64,000 nucleotides of DNA, from contig NZ_LT670847.1 of NCBI RefSeq assembly GCF_900142895.1, positions 2,170,001 through 2,234,000 of the forward strand, written 5' to 3'. A program made the translations under genes and the position numbers. Positions within the stretch are counted from its first letter, which is position 1. Each line of letters starts with the position of its first letter. Below the pieces are notes generated by a model. That model saw nothing but the letters and a program-made list of their open reading frames with translations, did not search any database and was not told the origin of the DNA. Positions 18,375 through 25,589 of the stretch are shown one piece after another. Source of the stretch: Vreelandella subglaciescola (GTDB lineage Bacteria > Pseudomonadota > Gammaproteobacteria > Pseudomonadales > Halomonadaceae).

Positions 18375-20066
18375 ATGGAAGCGCGGGATAAACAGTACGA
18401 AACAGTGGGTGGAACGACGGAAATCGCTACGCTATTGAATGCGTTGATTGAAAGTGGCGGCGTGCTGCTGTGTCTTGACGAGCCAGAGACGCGGCCAGAG
18501 CCGATCGTACTGATGGAGCAGCATCCCGACCACATGCTGGTGATGGACTTGTCATCGGTTGAGCACTTGGTCATACGCTTGCAGGAAGGCGAAGGGTTTT
18601 TCCTGCGCGGGCAGGTCAAGGGCAAGATGGTGCGCACGCCACGGCTTACACTGACGGAGGTGCGCCGCGTTGGCGGGCGCTATTTGTGCTGCAGCGACTA
18701 TCCCGCCTCACTGGGAGTGCTGCAACAGCGCGAGTCGTTTCGCGCTGAGCTGCGCATGGGCATGAAAGTGACGGCCACGCTGCTGGGGCAAAGCCATGAG
18801 GCGGTGCAGGGCGAGCTGCGTGACCTGTCACAGGCCGGCTGTCAGCTTGAGCTGCCGCTGGCGGCGAGCGGTATACTGACCGAGGCGCAGAGCTACCCCC
18901 TCAGGCTGGAGCTGGGCTTTCCGGACGGTACCCGTTTTGCCGTGCAGGGAACGGTGCGGCATCAGAACACCGACCCGGAGCAGCAGCTTTTGCGCGCCGG
19001 CCTGCGCTTTGCCCAATGCAGCGCCGATCAAGAGCGCCAGATATGGTATTTCGTCTGTGAAATTGAGCGTGAAGCCTCGCGCTACCATAAGGAAGCCAAA
19101 GGCGAGCGTCAGCCTTCCCCGCTATTTGAAACGCCGCAGAAGCGCCTGGCCGGTGACCATGTCGGGCGCCGCGAGTTTGCGCACTATGCAACGCCCGTGG
19201 CGCGGCGTCTGGCCAAGGTGGCGGCGTTTCTGGATGCGCAGATGCTGCTGTTGCAAAGCGGCAGTAACGTCGATTCGCGCCAGCTTTCACACTATGCCGA
19301 CCGGCTGCTGTTGCTCCATGAAGAAGATCGCGAAGCGTTGCTGTTTGCCACGCGCTGCATGACTCGCGAACCGCTGCTGGTGCGCCATAGCCTGGCGGTA
19401 GCGGTGCAGCTGCTGGATTTGACCGGCGCCAATATGCCACGAGACGTGCGCAAGGCCATTGCCGCCAGCGGCATGGTCCACGACCTGGGCAAGGCGCTGG
19501 TGCCGCAGGTGCTGTTTCAGGCGGCCGCGTTTGATGCGCCGCATCGCCAGACGTTGCAAGAGCACGTGCCGCTGCTGCTGGAACGCCTGCGCGGCTGTCA
19601 CTGGTTATCAGCCAATATTGCCCAGGCCGTGATTGGCGGCATTAATGAACGGATGGACGGCAGCGGCTATCCTCAGGGGATAACCGGCGAGCAACTCAAC
19701 GAGCTGGCGCGCGCCGGCGCCGTGGTAGACGTAGTGGAGGCCATGCGCCGTGATCGCGCGGACCGTCCGGCGCGTACGGTGCAGCAAATTTATCGTCATC
19801 TGCTGCGCCATCCGCACCAGTTTGATCCGCGCTGGATCAAGCGCTATGTCGCACATTTCAAAACGCTGCCGGTAGGATCGCTGGTACGTTTTTCAAGCGA
19901 CCAGCTCGCCTGGGTGCTGCGCGTGAATCAGCAGGGCAATCCGGTTGAAGTGCAGATCACGGCACGGCCGGAGCCCCCGACATCGAAGAATCTGGGCGAG
20001 ATGGTCCGCGCCAACGTCACCGAGCGGCTGGGTCAGCCGGTGGGTGAAGTGGCGGTATCCACCTGA
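18375..20066 (+). CDS. YcgR-like PilZ protein fused to a degenerate HD-GYP domain
   Basis: The 563-residue product joins three parts. Residues 1-115 resemble the YcgR N-domain. Residues 116-230 are a PilZ domain with the c-di-GMP binding arginines in RESFR (119-123) and DLSQAG (150-155). Residues 330-520 form an HD-type phosphohydrolase domain with VHDLGK (369-370 HD), EHVPLL (H397) and DGSGYP (428-433). In HD-GYP enzymes the last motif reads HHExxDGxGYP; here it is INERMDGSGYP, so two metal ligands are missing and activity is doubtful. YcgR binds c-di-GMP and slows the flagellar motor, which fits this position. A TTGACA lies at 18324-18329 without a good -10. It is followed by the fliS promoter. 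Confidence 0.85.
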   Translation: MEARDKQYETVGGTTEIATLLNALIESGGVLLCLDEPETRPEPIVLMEQHPDHMLVMDLSSVEHLVIRLQEGEGFFLRGQVKGKMVRTPRLTLTEVRRVGGRYLCCSDYPASLGVLQQRESFRAELRMGMKVTATLLGQSHEAVQGELRDLSQAGCQLELPLAASGILTEAQSYPLRLELGFPDGTRFAVQGTVRHQNTDPEQQLLRAGLRFAQCSADQERQIWYFVCEIEREASRYHKEAKGERQPSPLFETPQKRLAGDHVGRREFAHYATPVARRLAKVAAFLDAQMLLLQSGSNVDSRQLSHYADRLLLLHEEDREALLFATRCMTREPLLVRHSLAVAVQLLDLTGANMPRDVRKAIAASGMVHDLGKALVPQVLFQAAAFDAPHRQTLQEHVPLLLERLRGCHWLSANIAQAVIGGINERMDGSGYPQGITGEQLNELARAGAVVDVVEAMRRDRADRPARTVQQIYRHLLRHPHQFDPRWIKRYVAHFKTLPVGSLVRFSSDQLAWVLRVNQQGNPVEVQITARPEPPTSKNLGEMVRANVTERLGQPVGEVAVST

Positions 20067-20089
20067 TCCGCGAAAACTCAGGCAGTGGC

Positions 20090-20116
20090 TAAAGTCATAA
20101 CGTAATCTGCCGATAT
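20090..20116 (+). promoter_or_regulatory. Sigma-28 (FliA) promoter for fliST
   Basis: TAAAGTCA at 20090-20097, an 11-base spacer and GCCGATAT at 20109-20116 match the FliA consensus almost perfectly. The site lies 92 bases upstream of the fliS ATG. The leader also holds CCGCC/GGCGG able to form a small hairpin at 20166-20180. Confidence 0.88.
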
Positions 20117-20208
20117 ATTCTTGAAGCCGGCGCGGGAGCGTCTGCCGGCATCAGTATTTTCCGGTCCGCCATTGTGGCGGCGGGTCTGACCCTCAGGAGG
20201 CGATGTTT

Positions 20209-20625
20209 ATGACTTATTCTCGCGGTGCCACCGCCTATGGGCAGGGAGCCAGCGCCTACGCGCGGGTTGGCGTGGAAAGCGGCGTCATGTCAGCAAACCC
20301 CCATCAGCTTATCGTCATGCTGTTTGACGGTGCCAATACCGCCATGCGTGCGGCGCGTATTCACATGCAGGCGGGTAATACGGTGGAGAAGGGCAAGTCC
20401 ATCTCCAGGGCGCTGGATATCATCAACAACGGTTTGGTGGCGGCGCTTGATCAGGAAAAAGGCGGAGAAATCGCCGAGCGGCTGGGCGCGTTGTACGACT
20501 ATATTGCCCGACTGTTGCTGACGGCCAATCTGCGTAACGATGAAGCAAGCCTGGACGACGCCGAGCGGCTGCTTGACGATATCGCATCCGCCTGGCGCGA
20601 CATTGGCCAGCCGCAAAGTGCATGA
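20209..20625 (+). CDS. fliS: FliS, flagellin export chaperone
   Basis: FliS binds flagellin in the cytoplasm, prevents its polymerisation and hands it to FlhA. The ATG at 20209 (MTYSRGATAYGQ) is chosen because AGGAGG is 8 bases upstream; an earlier ATG at 20203 would leave only 2 bases. The product has 138 residues with the family motif MSANPHQLIVMLFDGANTAM and RALDIINNGLVAALDQEKGG. No fliD precedes it, unlike the common fliDST order. Confidence 0.96.
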   Translation: MTYSRGATAYGQGASAYARVGVESGVMSANPHQLIVMLFDGANTAMRAARIHMQAGNTVEKGKSISRALDIINNGLVAALDQEKGGEIAERLGALYDYIARLLLTANLRNDEASLDDAERLLDDIASAWRDIGQPQSA

Positions 20626-20632
20626 GGCACCC

Positions 20633-21046
20633 ATGAACCCGTCTACGTCCGCCGATGATGCAATGACTCAGCAAACGCTGCTTGATGCCTATGCCACGCT
20701 GCTGGATAGCGCCGCGCATATGCACGAGCTGGCCAGCGCCGAGCAGTGGGCCGAGCTTATCGAGCAGCGCACCCAATACGTCATGCTGGTCGACAAGCTG
20801 CGGCACCTGGATGCCGGCGTTGCCCTGGATGCCGACGGGCAACAGCGCAAGGCCGAACTTCTCGAACGTATTCTGGAGCACGATGCCACGGTGCGTCGCC
20901 AGCTCGTGGCCAGGCGCGACGAGCTCAGCAAGCTGATTGACGTGTCTGAGCGCGAGCGTCGGCTGCATCGTGCCTATGGTCCGCAACAGGGAGCTACTGA
21001 CGCTTTTTATACGCATCATGAAGATGATGTGAAGAGGACGACGTGA
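20633..21046 (+). CDS. fliT: FliT-like export chaperone
   Basis: FliT is a small helical chaperone for the cap protein FliD and in enterics also inhibits FlhDC. The ATG at 20633 (MNPSTSADDAM) follows the fliS stop by 7 bases and gives 137 residues. The protein is mostly helical, with a FliT-like pattern (LLDSAAHMHELASAEQWAEL, then IEQRTQYVMLVDKLR). FliT sequences diverge strongly, so the call leans on position after fliS and on helix pattern. Its stop overlaps the GTG of the next gene. Confidence 0.78.
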   Translation: MNPSTSADDAMTQQTLLDAYATLLDSAAHMHELASAEQWAELIEQRTQYVMLVDKLRHLDAGVALDADGQQRKAELLERILEHDATVRRQLVARRDELSKLIDVSERERRLHRAYGPQQGATDAFYTHHEDDVKRTT

Positions 21047-22362
21047 GTACCATCACGCCGCTGATTGATACCCTCCTGCATCAGGTGCTGGGCAAGGGCG
21101 GCAACGTCGCGCCGAAAGAGCTCAATGTGCCGGTGAGGCCGATCGATCCGGGGGACGGGCCACGCGCGCTACGCAGCGACTCGCGTCTGGACGCGCGCGC
21201 GGATCCACGGCTTGGCGAGCTCAACCGGCTGCCCCCACAGCCTGATGCCTTGCGCACTGCCGGGCGCGGAGATGGCACCGCAGCATCGGCGCCGGGTTCC
21301 ACGCAGACCCACTTCAGCCCGGCGGCGCGCAGCATTGCTGACCTTCTGGTGCGTTTTCCTGCGCCGCCTTCCGTTCTGCGCACTCCGGCACCGCTGATGT
21401 CCACGGCAGAGCCGCCTGCCCCGCAGGTGCTGGCGCAGCGTATTGAAGCCAGCGTGCGCGACAGCGGTCTGTTTTACGAAGCGCATCTCAAGCGCTGGTT
21501 TCAGGGCGACATGCCGCGTCAGCAGCTGCTGCGTGAGCCGCAAATGCAGCCCGGTGTGCGTCCACTGCCGATGGCCGATCCCGCCGCAGCTGGCGCAAGG
21601 GCTGTGGCCCCGGCCAGCAGTGCGAGTGCTGCGCCTGCGCTGATACAAAATCCTCTGGTGGCCAATGCGCCACCGCTGTTGCTGCCGACACCGGTGCCGT
21701 TTATCTTGCCCGGCCACTCCCTGCCTGCCGCCGCATTGCCGACGTCAGCAGCCGGTGCGCAGGGCGGTTCGGGGCCCGTGCTGCCCGGCAGCGTATTGTT
21801 GCCGACGGTGGCAACGGCCAGTGGCCACACCGCGACAACTACCGCAGCGGCGATGCCTCCCCCGCAGAGCGCAGTGCCTCCTATGGAAGGCGCGCGTGCT
21901 GAGGTTGCGGGCATGCGGGATATGCTGGAAATGGCCGCGGCGCATAAATCACGCGACGTGGTGCATGAAAGCCTGCAAAGCCTGGTGCGCCAGCAGCTGG
22001 AAATGCTGGTGGCGCCCACTATCCGCTGGGAGGGCGATGTATGGGCCGGCATTTTTATGGCGTTGGTGGTCAATTTGCCCAAGCGTCCTGACGAGCAGAA
22101 CGCTGAACAGGAATCCGCGCGGGATGAGTCCCAGGAGGGCTGGCAGTCGGACATACGGCTGGAGGTGCCCAGTCTGGGTGCTTTCGAAGCCTCCCTGCGC
22201 CTGTATAAAAACACGTTAAGCGTGGACTTGACCACGTCCAGCGCGGAGGTCCACGAGTGCCTGGAGGAGGGGTTGTCTCGGCTGGAAAACCGGCTGTCTG
22301 CGCTTGACCTGCAGCGCGTTAGCGTAAGCGCGCACTATCTGAGCGAGGCTGATGATGAGTAA
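21043..22362 (+). CDS. Second FliK-like protein (hook-length control C-domain)
   Basis: The product has 439 residues and starts with GTG overlapping the fliT stop (GTGA). The N-terminal 280 residues are Pro/Ala-rich low complexity. The C-terminal part, about 305-435, has a FliK C-domain-like pattern: DIRLEVPSLGAFEASLRLYK, then a helix with LSRLENRLSALDLQRVSVSA. This parallels LQIHPAELGPLSISLKVSEH in the true FliK of this window. It is immediately followed by a gene for an FlhB tail-like protein, so the two mirror the FliK-FlhB switch pair. Function is not established; it may be annotated simply as FliK family. Confidence 0.7.
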   Translation: MSTITPLIDTLLHQVLGKGGNVAPKELNVPVRPIDPGDGPRALRSDSRLDARADPRLGELNRLPPQPDALRTAGRGDGTAASAPGSTQTHFSPAARSIADLLVRFPAPPSVLRTPAPLMSTAEPPAPQVLAQRIEASVRDSGLFYEAHLKRWFQGDMPRQQLLREPQMQPGVRPLPMADPAAAGARAVAPASSASAAPALIQNPLVANAPPLLLPTPVPFILPGHSLPAAALPTSAAGAQGGSGPVLPGSVLLPTVATASGHTATTTAAAMPPPQSAVPPMEGARAEVAGMRDMLEMAAAHKSRDVVHESLQSLVRQQLEMLVAPTIRWEGDVWAGIFMALVVNLPKRPDEQNAEQESARDESQEGWQSDIRLEVPSLGAFEASLRLYKNTLSVDLTTSSAEVHECLEEGLSRLENRLSALDLQRVSVSAHYLSEADDE

Positions 22363-22636
22363 CGGTGAGGGGCGTCGTCAGGCCGTTGCGCTGGCGTATC
22401 AGGATCATGAAAGCGCGCCGCGGGTGGTCGCCAAGGGCTATGGTGAGCTGGCCGAGCGCATTATGTCGGAGGCAACGCGTCAAGGCATTTATGTTCACGA
22501 TGCGCCAGAGATTGTCGCTTTGCTGATGCAGCTCAATATTGACGAAGAAATACCCGCTAGCCTTTATCAGGTTGTCGCTGAGCTTCTGGTGTGGGTGTTT
22601 GAGCTTTCCGGGGAGGGCGTGGCGCCGTTACGTTGA
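22355..22636 (+). CDS. fhlB: FhlB-like protein: free-standing FlhB C-terminal domain
   Basis: The 93-residue product aligns with the part of FlhB that follows its autocleavage site. Compare RQAVALAYQDHESAPRVVAK here with HYAVALKYQEGQMGAPRLIA in FlhB of this window, and EEIPASLYQVVAELLVWVFE here with AEVPAQLYTAVAEVMAWAYR there. It has no membrane segments and no NPTH cleavage motif. The ATG at 22355 is favoured by an AGG 7 bases upstream. It overlaps the preceding FliK-like gene by 8 bases, which suggests coupled synthesis. Such proteins can partly replace the FlhB cleaved tail in some species; a role in substrate switching is an inference. Confidence 0.82.
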   Translation: MSNGEGRRQAVALAYQDHESAPRVVAKGYGELAERIMSEATRQGIYVHDAPEIVALLMQLNIDEEIPASLYQVVAELLVWVFELSGEGVAPLR

Positions 22637-22653
22637 CACTTGGTGGTTAGCCC

Positions 22654-22684
22654 TTGCATTGTAGGCCGCGTTTAAGGACATAAT
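22654..22684 (+). promoter_or_regulatory. Possible sigma-70 promoter for flhDC
   Basis: TTGCAT at 22654-22659 and CATAAT at 22679-22684 lie in the 103-base gap upstream of flhD. The 19-base spacing is longer than ideal, so support is weak. As master regulator genes, flhDC would be expected to have a sigma-70 promoter. Confidence 0.3.
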
Positions 22685-22739
22685 GTGCACGAACGCGCAA
22701 TGACAAGAGCAAAAATAGCGCCAACTCCCATAGGACATC

Positions 22740-23072
22740 ATGAGTCATACGAGCTTTTTCGACGAAATACAGGAAATGAACCTGGCCTACCTGCTGCTGG
22801 CTCAGCGCCTGCTGGGTGAAGATCGCGAGGCGGGCATGTTCCGCCTGAAAGTCGATGCCGATATGGCTGACCTGCTGCTGTCACTCAATGCCCGGCAGCT
22901 CACCCAGCTGGCCCGCAGTAATCAGCTGCTGTGCCGGTTCGGCCCCGTCAGCGCCGAGCGTCTGCGTCAGGTCACGCACAACCCTCGCGATCAGGGGCTG
23001 ACCGGGCTGCATGCCTCGCTGCTGCTGGCCGATGCGTCGTTTGAAACGTTGACGGAAAGAGGCAGCAAGTGA
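22740..23072 (+). CDS. flhD: FlhD, flagellar master regulator subunit
   Basis: FlhD and FlhC form the FlhD4C2 activator of class 2 flagellar promoters. The product has 110 residues with the enteric-like pattern FFDEIQEMNLAYLLLAQRLL and LSLNARQLTQLARSNQLLCR. The stop overlaps the flhC GTG (GTGA). An FlhDC hierarchy suggests an enteric-type cascade, while the linked flhF is more typical of polar flagellates. Confidence 0.96.
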   Translation: MSHTSFFDEIQEMNLAYLLLAQRLLGEDREAGMFRLKVDADMADLLLSLNARQLTQLARSNQLLCRFGPVSAERLRQVTHNPRDQGLTGLHASLLLADASFETLTERGSK

Positions 23073-23611
23073 GTCAGAAAAGCCTGATGGATGAAATGAA
23101 CCAGGTACAGCTGGCCATTGAGCTCATCGAATTGGGAGCGCGACTTCAGGTGCTGGAAACGGAAACCGAGCTGAGCCGTACGCGGCTGATCCGGCTTTAC
23201 AAGGAAGTGCGCGGCATGTCGCCGCCCAAAGGCATGTTGCCCTTTTCCGCTGACTGGTTTGTGACCTGGCTGCCCAATATTCACTCATCGCTTTTCTATA
23301 ATATATACGTCAGCTTTTTAACCCGGACCTGCTGTGAGCGCATTGACGCTTTCGTCAAGGCGTACCGGCTTTATGATGAGCAGATAGCGCTGGATGGCGT
23401 GGAGCCCGTGCTGGGATTGACCCGGGCATGGACGCTGGTGCGCTTTTTTGAAAGCGATATATTGCAGCTGGCAACGTGCACGCGCTGCGCCGGACACTTT
23501 GTCACCCATGCCCATACGCCCACGCAGGAATATGTCTGTGGTATTTGCCAGCCGCCATCGCGGGCCGGCAAGACGCGCAAAACAAAAAATACCGTCCGAT
23601 GCGATAAATAA
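23069..23611 (+). CDS. flhC: FlhC, flagellar master regulator subunit
   Basis: FlhC is the main DNA-contacting subunit of FlhD4C2. The product has 180 residues and starts with GTG inside the flhD stop. The four zinc-binding cysteines are present at residues 137, 140, 157 and 160 (CTRC and CGIC), as in the enteric protein. LPFSADWFVTWLPNIHSSLF is a conserved core. The motAB-che unit follows on the same strand behind its own promoter. Confidence 0.97.
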   Translation: MSQKSLMDEMNQVQLAIELIELGARLQVLETETELSRTRLIRLYKEVRGMSPPKGMLPFSADWFVTWLPNIHSSLFYNIYVSFLTRTCCERIDAFVKAYRLYDEQIALDGVEPVLGLTRAWTLVRFFESDILQLATCTRCAGHFVTHAHTPTQEYVCGICQPPSRAGKTRKTKNTVRCDK

Positions 23612-23612
23612 T

Positions 23613-23639
23613 TCAAGAACGGCGGCGTGAGGCCGACTT
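23613..23639 (+). promoter_or_regulatory. Probable sigma-28 promoter for motAB-che
   Basis: TCAAGAAC at 23613-23620, an 11-base spacer and GCCGACTT at 23632-23639 resemble the FliA promoter, with a weaker match than those before flgK and fliS. The -35 begins just after the flhC stop. The site is 84 bases upstream of motA, where enterics also have a FliA promoter. Confidence 0.7.
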
Positions 23640-23663
23640 TATAGAGTAGAGCGCTATAGCAGA

Positions 23664-23681
23664 CGAGCAGGGCGCTGCTCG
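23664..23681 (+). other. Hairpin in the motA leader
   Basis: CGAGCAG, loop GGCG and CTGCTCG form a perfect 7-bp stem between the sigma-28 promoter and motA. No T-run follows, so it is probably a leader-RNA structure, not a terminator. Confidence 0.4.
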
Positions 23682-23722
23682 CTGCGGCGTCGTTTCATGA
23701 CAAGGGCTAAAGGATACCGCCT

Positions 23723-24592
23723 GTGATTCTTCTTTTAGGTTATGTAGTGGTACTGCTGTCGGTATTCGGCGGTTATGTGCTGTCCGGCGGGAGTCTGGGT
23801 CCCATCTACCAGCCACTTGAACTTTTGATCATCGGTGGGGCAGGGGTAGGGGCCTTTATTGCCTCCAATAACGGCAAGGCCATCAAGGCCACGTTCAAGA
23901 TATTCCCCAAGCTCAAGCGTACCAAAAAATACAACCGTGCCATGTACATGGAGCTGATGGCGCTGCAGTTCAAGCTGCTGTCCAAGATTCGTCGCGAGGG
24001 TATGCTGGGCATCGAACGCGATATTGATAACCCTCAGGACAGCGCGCTGTTTCAGGAACACCCGCTATTGCTGGCTGACCCGCATATTCTGAACTTTCTG
24101 ACCGACTATCTGCGCCTGATGGTCAGCGGCGGCATGGAGCCGATGGAAATCGACGAGCTGATGCTGCACGAGATCGAAGTCTTTGAGCAGGAAGCACATA
24201 TTCCCATTGATGCCATTCACAAGGTGGGCGACGCCATGCCGGCGTTTGGTATCGTGGCGGCGGTCATGGGGGTGGTCAAGGCGCTGACCTATGCCGATGC
24301 CAGTGCGGCAGAGATGGGCGAAATGATCGCCCACGCACTCGTGGGCACCTTTCTGGGCATTCTGCTGGGCTATGGCTTTGTGATGCCGGCGGCCAGCCAC
24401 CTGGGCTGTCAGGCCAAGGAAGCCGAAAAAATGCTCCAGTGCATTCGCGTCACCCTGCTGGCAAGTCTGCACGGCTATGCGCCACAAATTGCCGTTGAGT
24501 TCGGGCGCAAGGCGTTGCATAACGCTGAGCGGCCTTCGTTCTCCGAGCTTGAAGATTACGTCCGCGAGGCCAAGAAGGCAGGCAGTGCATGA
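23723..24592 (+). CDS. motA: MotA, flagellar stator subunit
   Basis: MotA4-5 with MotB2 forms the ion channel that drives rotation. The product has 289 residues and starts with GTG (MILLLGYVVVLLSVFGGYVL). It is of the enteric MotA type, with membrane segments near the start and around residues 170-220 (DAMPAFGIVAAVMGVVKALT, then HALVGTFLGILLGYGFVMPA). Its stop overlaps the motB ATG. A second, more PomA/MotC-like stator gene is at 42075-42875. Confidence 0.96.
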   Translation: MILLLGYVVVLLSVFGGYVLSGGSLGPIYQPLELLIIGGAGVGAFIASNNGKAIKATFKIFPKLKRTKKYNRAMYMELMALQFKLLSKIRREGMLGIERDIDNPQDSALFQEHPLLLADPHILNFLTDYLRLMVSGGMEPMEIDELMLHEIEVFEQEAHIPIDAIHKVGDAMPAFGIVAAVMGVVKALTYADASAAEMGEMIAHALVGTFLGILLGYGFVMPAASHLGCQAKEAEKMLQCIRVTLLASLHGYAPQIAVEFGRKALHNAERPSFSELEDYVREAKKAGSA

Positions 24593-25512
24593 GTCAGGGA
24601 GGAGACCGGCGCCCGATTATTATTCGGCGTAAAAAGGTGGTTCACGCGCATCATGGCGGTGCCTGGAAAATCGCCCTGGCGGATTTCATGACGGCGTTGA
24701 TGGCGCTCTTTCTGGTCATGTGGATCCTCAGTTCGGCAAGTGAAGAGCAGCGTATTGGAGTAGCGGAATACTTCAGCACGCCGTTGGTCACTGCCATTAC
24801 GGGCGGCGATGGCTCGGGCAGCACCAGCGTCATACCCGGCGGTGGCCCCGACCCTTCGCACAGCGCCGGTGAGCGCGCACGCATCGACGCCTTGCAGCGC
24901 ACGCGGCCAAGCCTTGAAGAGCGGCGTTTTGTCCGCAACCTTCAGGAGCGCATAGAGCGCGCCATTGCCGAGGATGAAGAGCTGCGCCAGCTGCGCGACC
25001 AAATGCGCTTTGATCTCACCCGGGAAGGGCTGCGAATACAGCTTTTTGATACCGAACGGCGGCCGATGTTCAAACTCGGCAGCGATCAGGTGGAGCCGTA
25101 TATGCGTAACCTGCTGCGCACCATGGCGCCACTGCTCAATGAATTGCCCAATGATCTGAGCATCAGCGGCCATACCGACAGCGTGGCCTATGCCGGTGGC
25201 TATCGCGGTTACAGTAACTGGGGGTTGTCCAGTGATCGTGCCAACGCCTCGCGGCGTGAGTTGCTTGAAGGGGGGCTGGATCCTGATCAACTGCTGCGCG
25301 TTTCAGGTTTTGCCGATCGTGTCATTTTGCCGGACACCAAGCCAAATGATCCGGCCAACCGGCGCATCGAACTTTTGGTACTGCTGCCGGAAATTGCCGA
25401 GGCCATTCGTCATCCGAACGTTATGGCGGAAATGCCTTCGCCGCTGCTGCCGTCAGAGCAGGAAGGCGTCGACGAATCCGGCGCGGCACAACAGGACGCG
25501 CCTGAGCCGTAG
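24589..25512 (+). CDS. motB: MotB, flagellar stator anchor subunit
   Basis: MotB anchors the stator to peptidoglycan and carries the ion-binding aspartate. The product has 307 residues: one membrane segment at about 28-50 (ALADFMTALMALFLVMWIL) with Asp32 in the E. coli position, a plug region, and an OmpA-like peptidoglycan-binding domain (DLSISGHTDSVAYAGGYRGY, then SNWGLSSDRANASRRELLEG). It overlaps motA by ATGA and precedes cheA. Confidence 0.97.
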   Translation: MSQGGDRRPIIIRRKKVVHAHHGGAWKIALADFMTALMALFLVMWILSSASEEQRIGVAEYFSTPLVTAITGGDGSGSTSVIPGGGPDPSHSAGERARIDALQRTRPSLEERRFVRNLQERIERAIAEDEELRQLRDQMRFDLTREGLRIQLFDTERRPMFKLGSDQVEPYMRNLLRTMAPLLNELPNDLSISGHTDSVAYAGGYRGYSNWGLSSDRANASRRELLEGGLDPDQLLRVSGFADRVILPDTKPNDPANRRIELLVLLPEIAEAIRHPNVMAEMPSPLLPSEQEGVDESGAAQQDAPEP

Positions 25513-25589
25513 CCGGGCTTTGTGAGCAACGCCTCTTTCAGCATAAGCCTCTTTTGGCATAAAAAGATGACCTAGCAAGGTGGAGCAGC

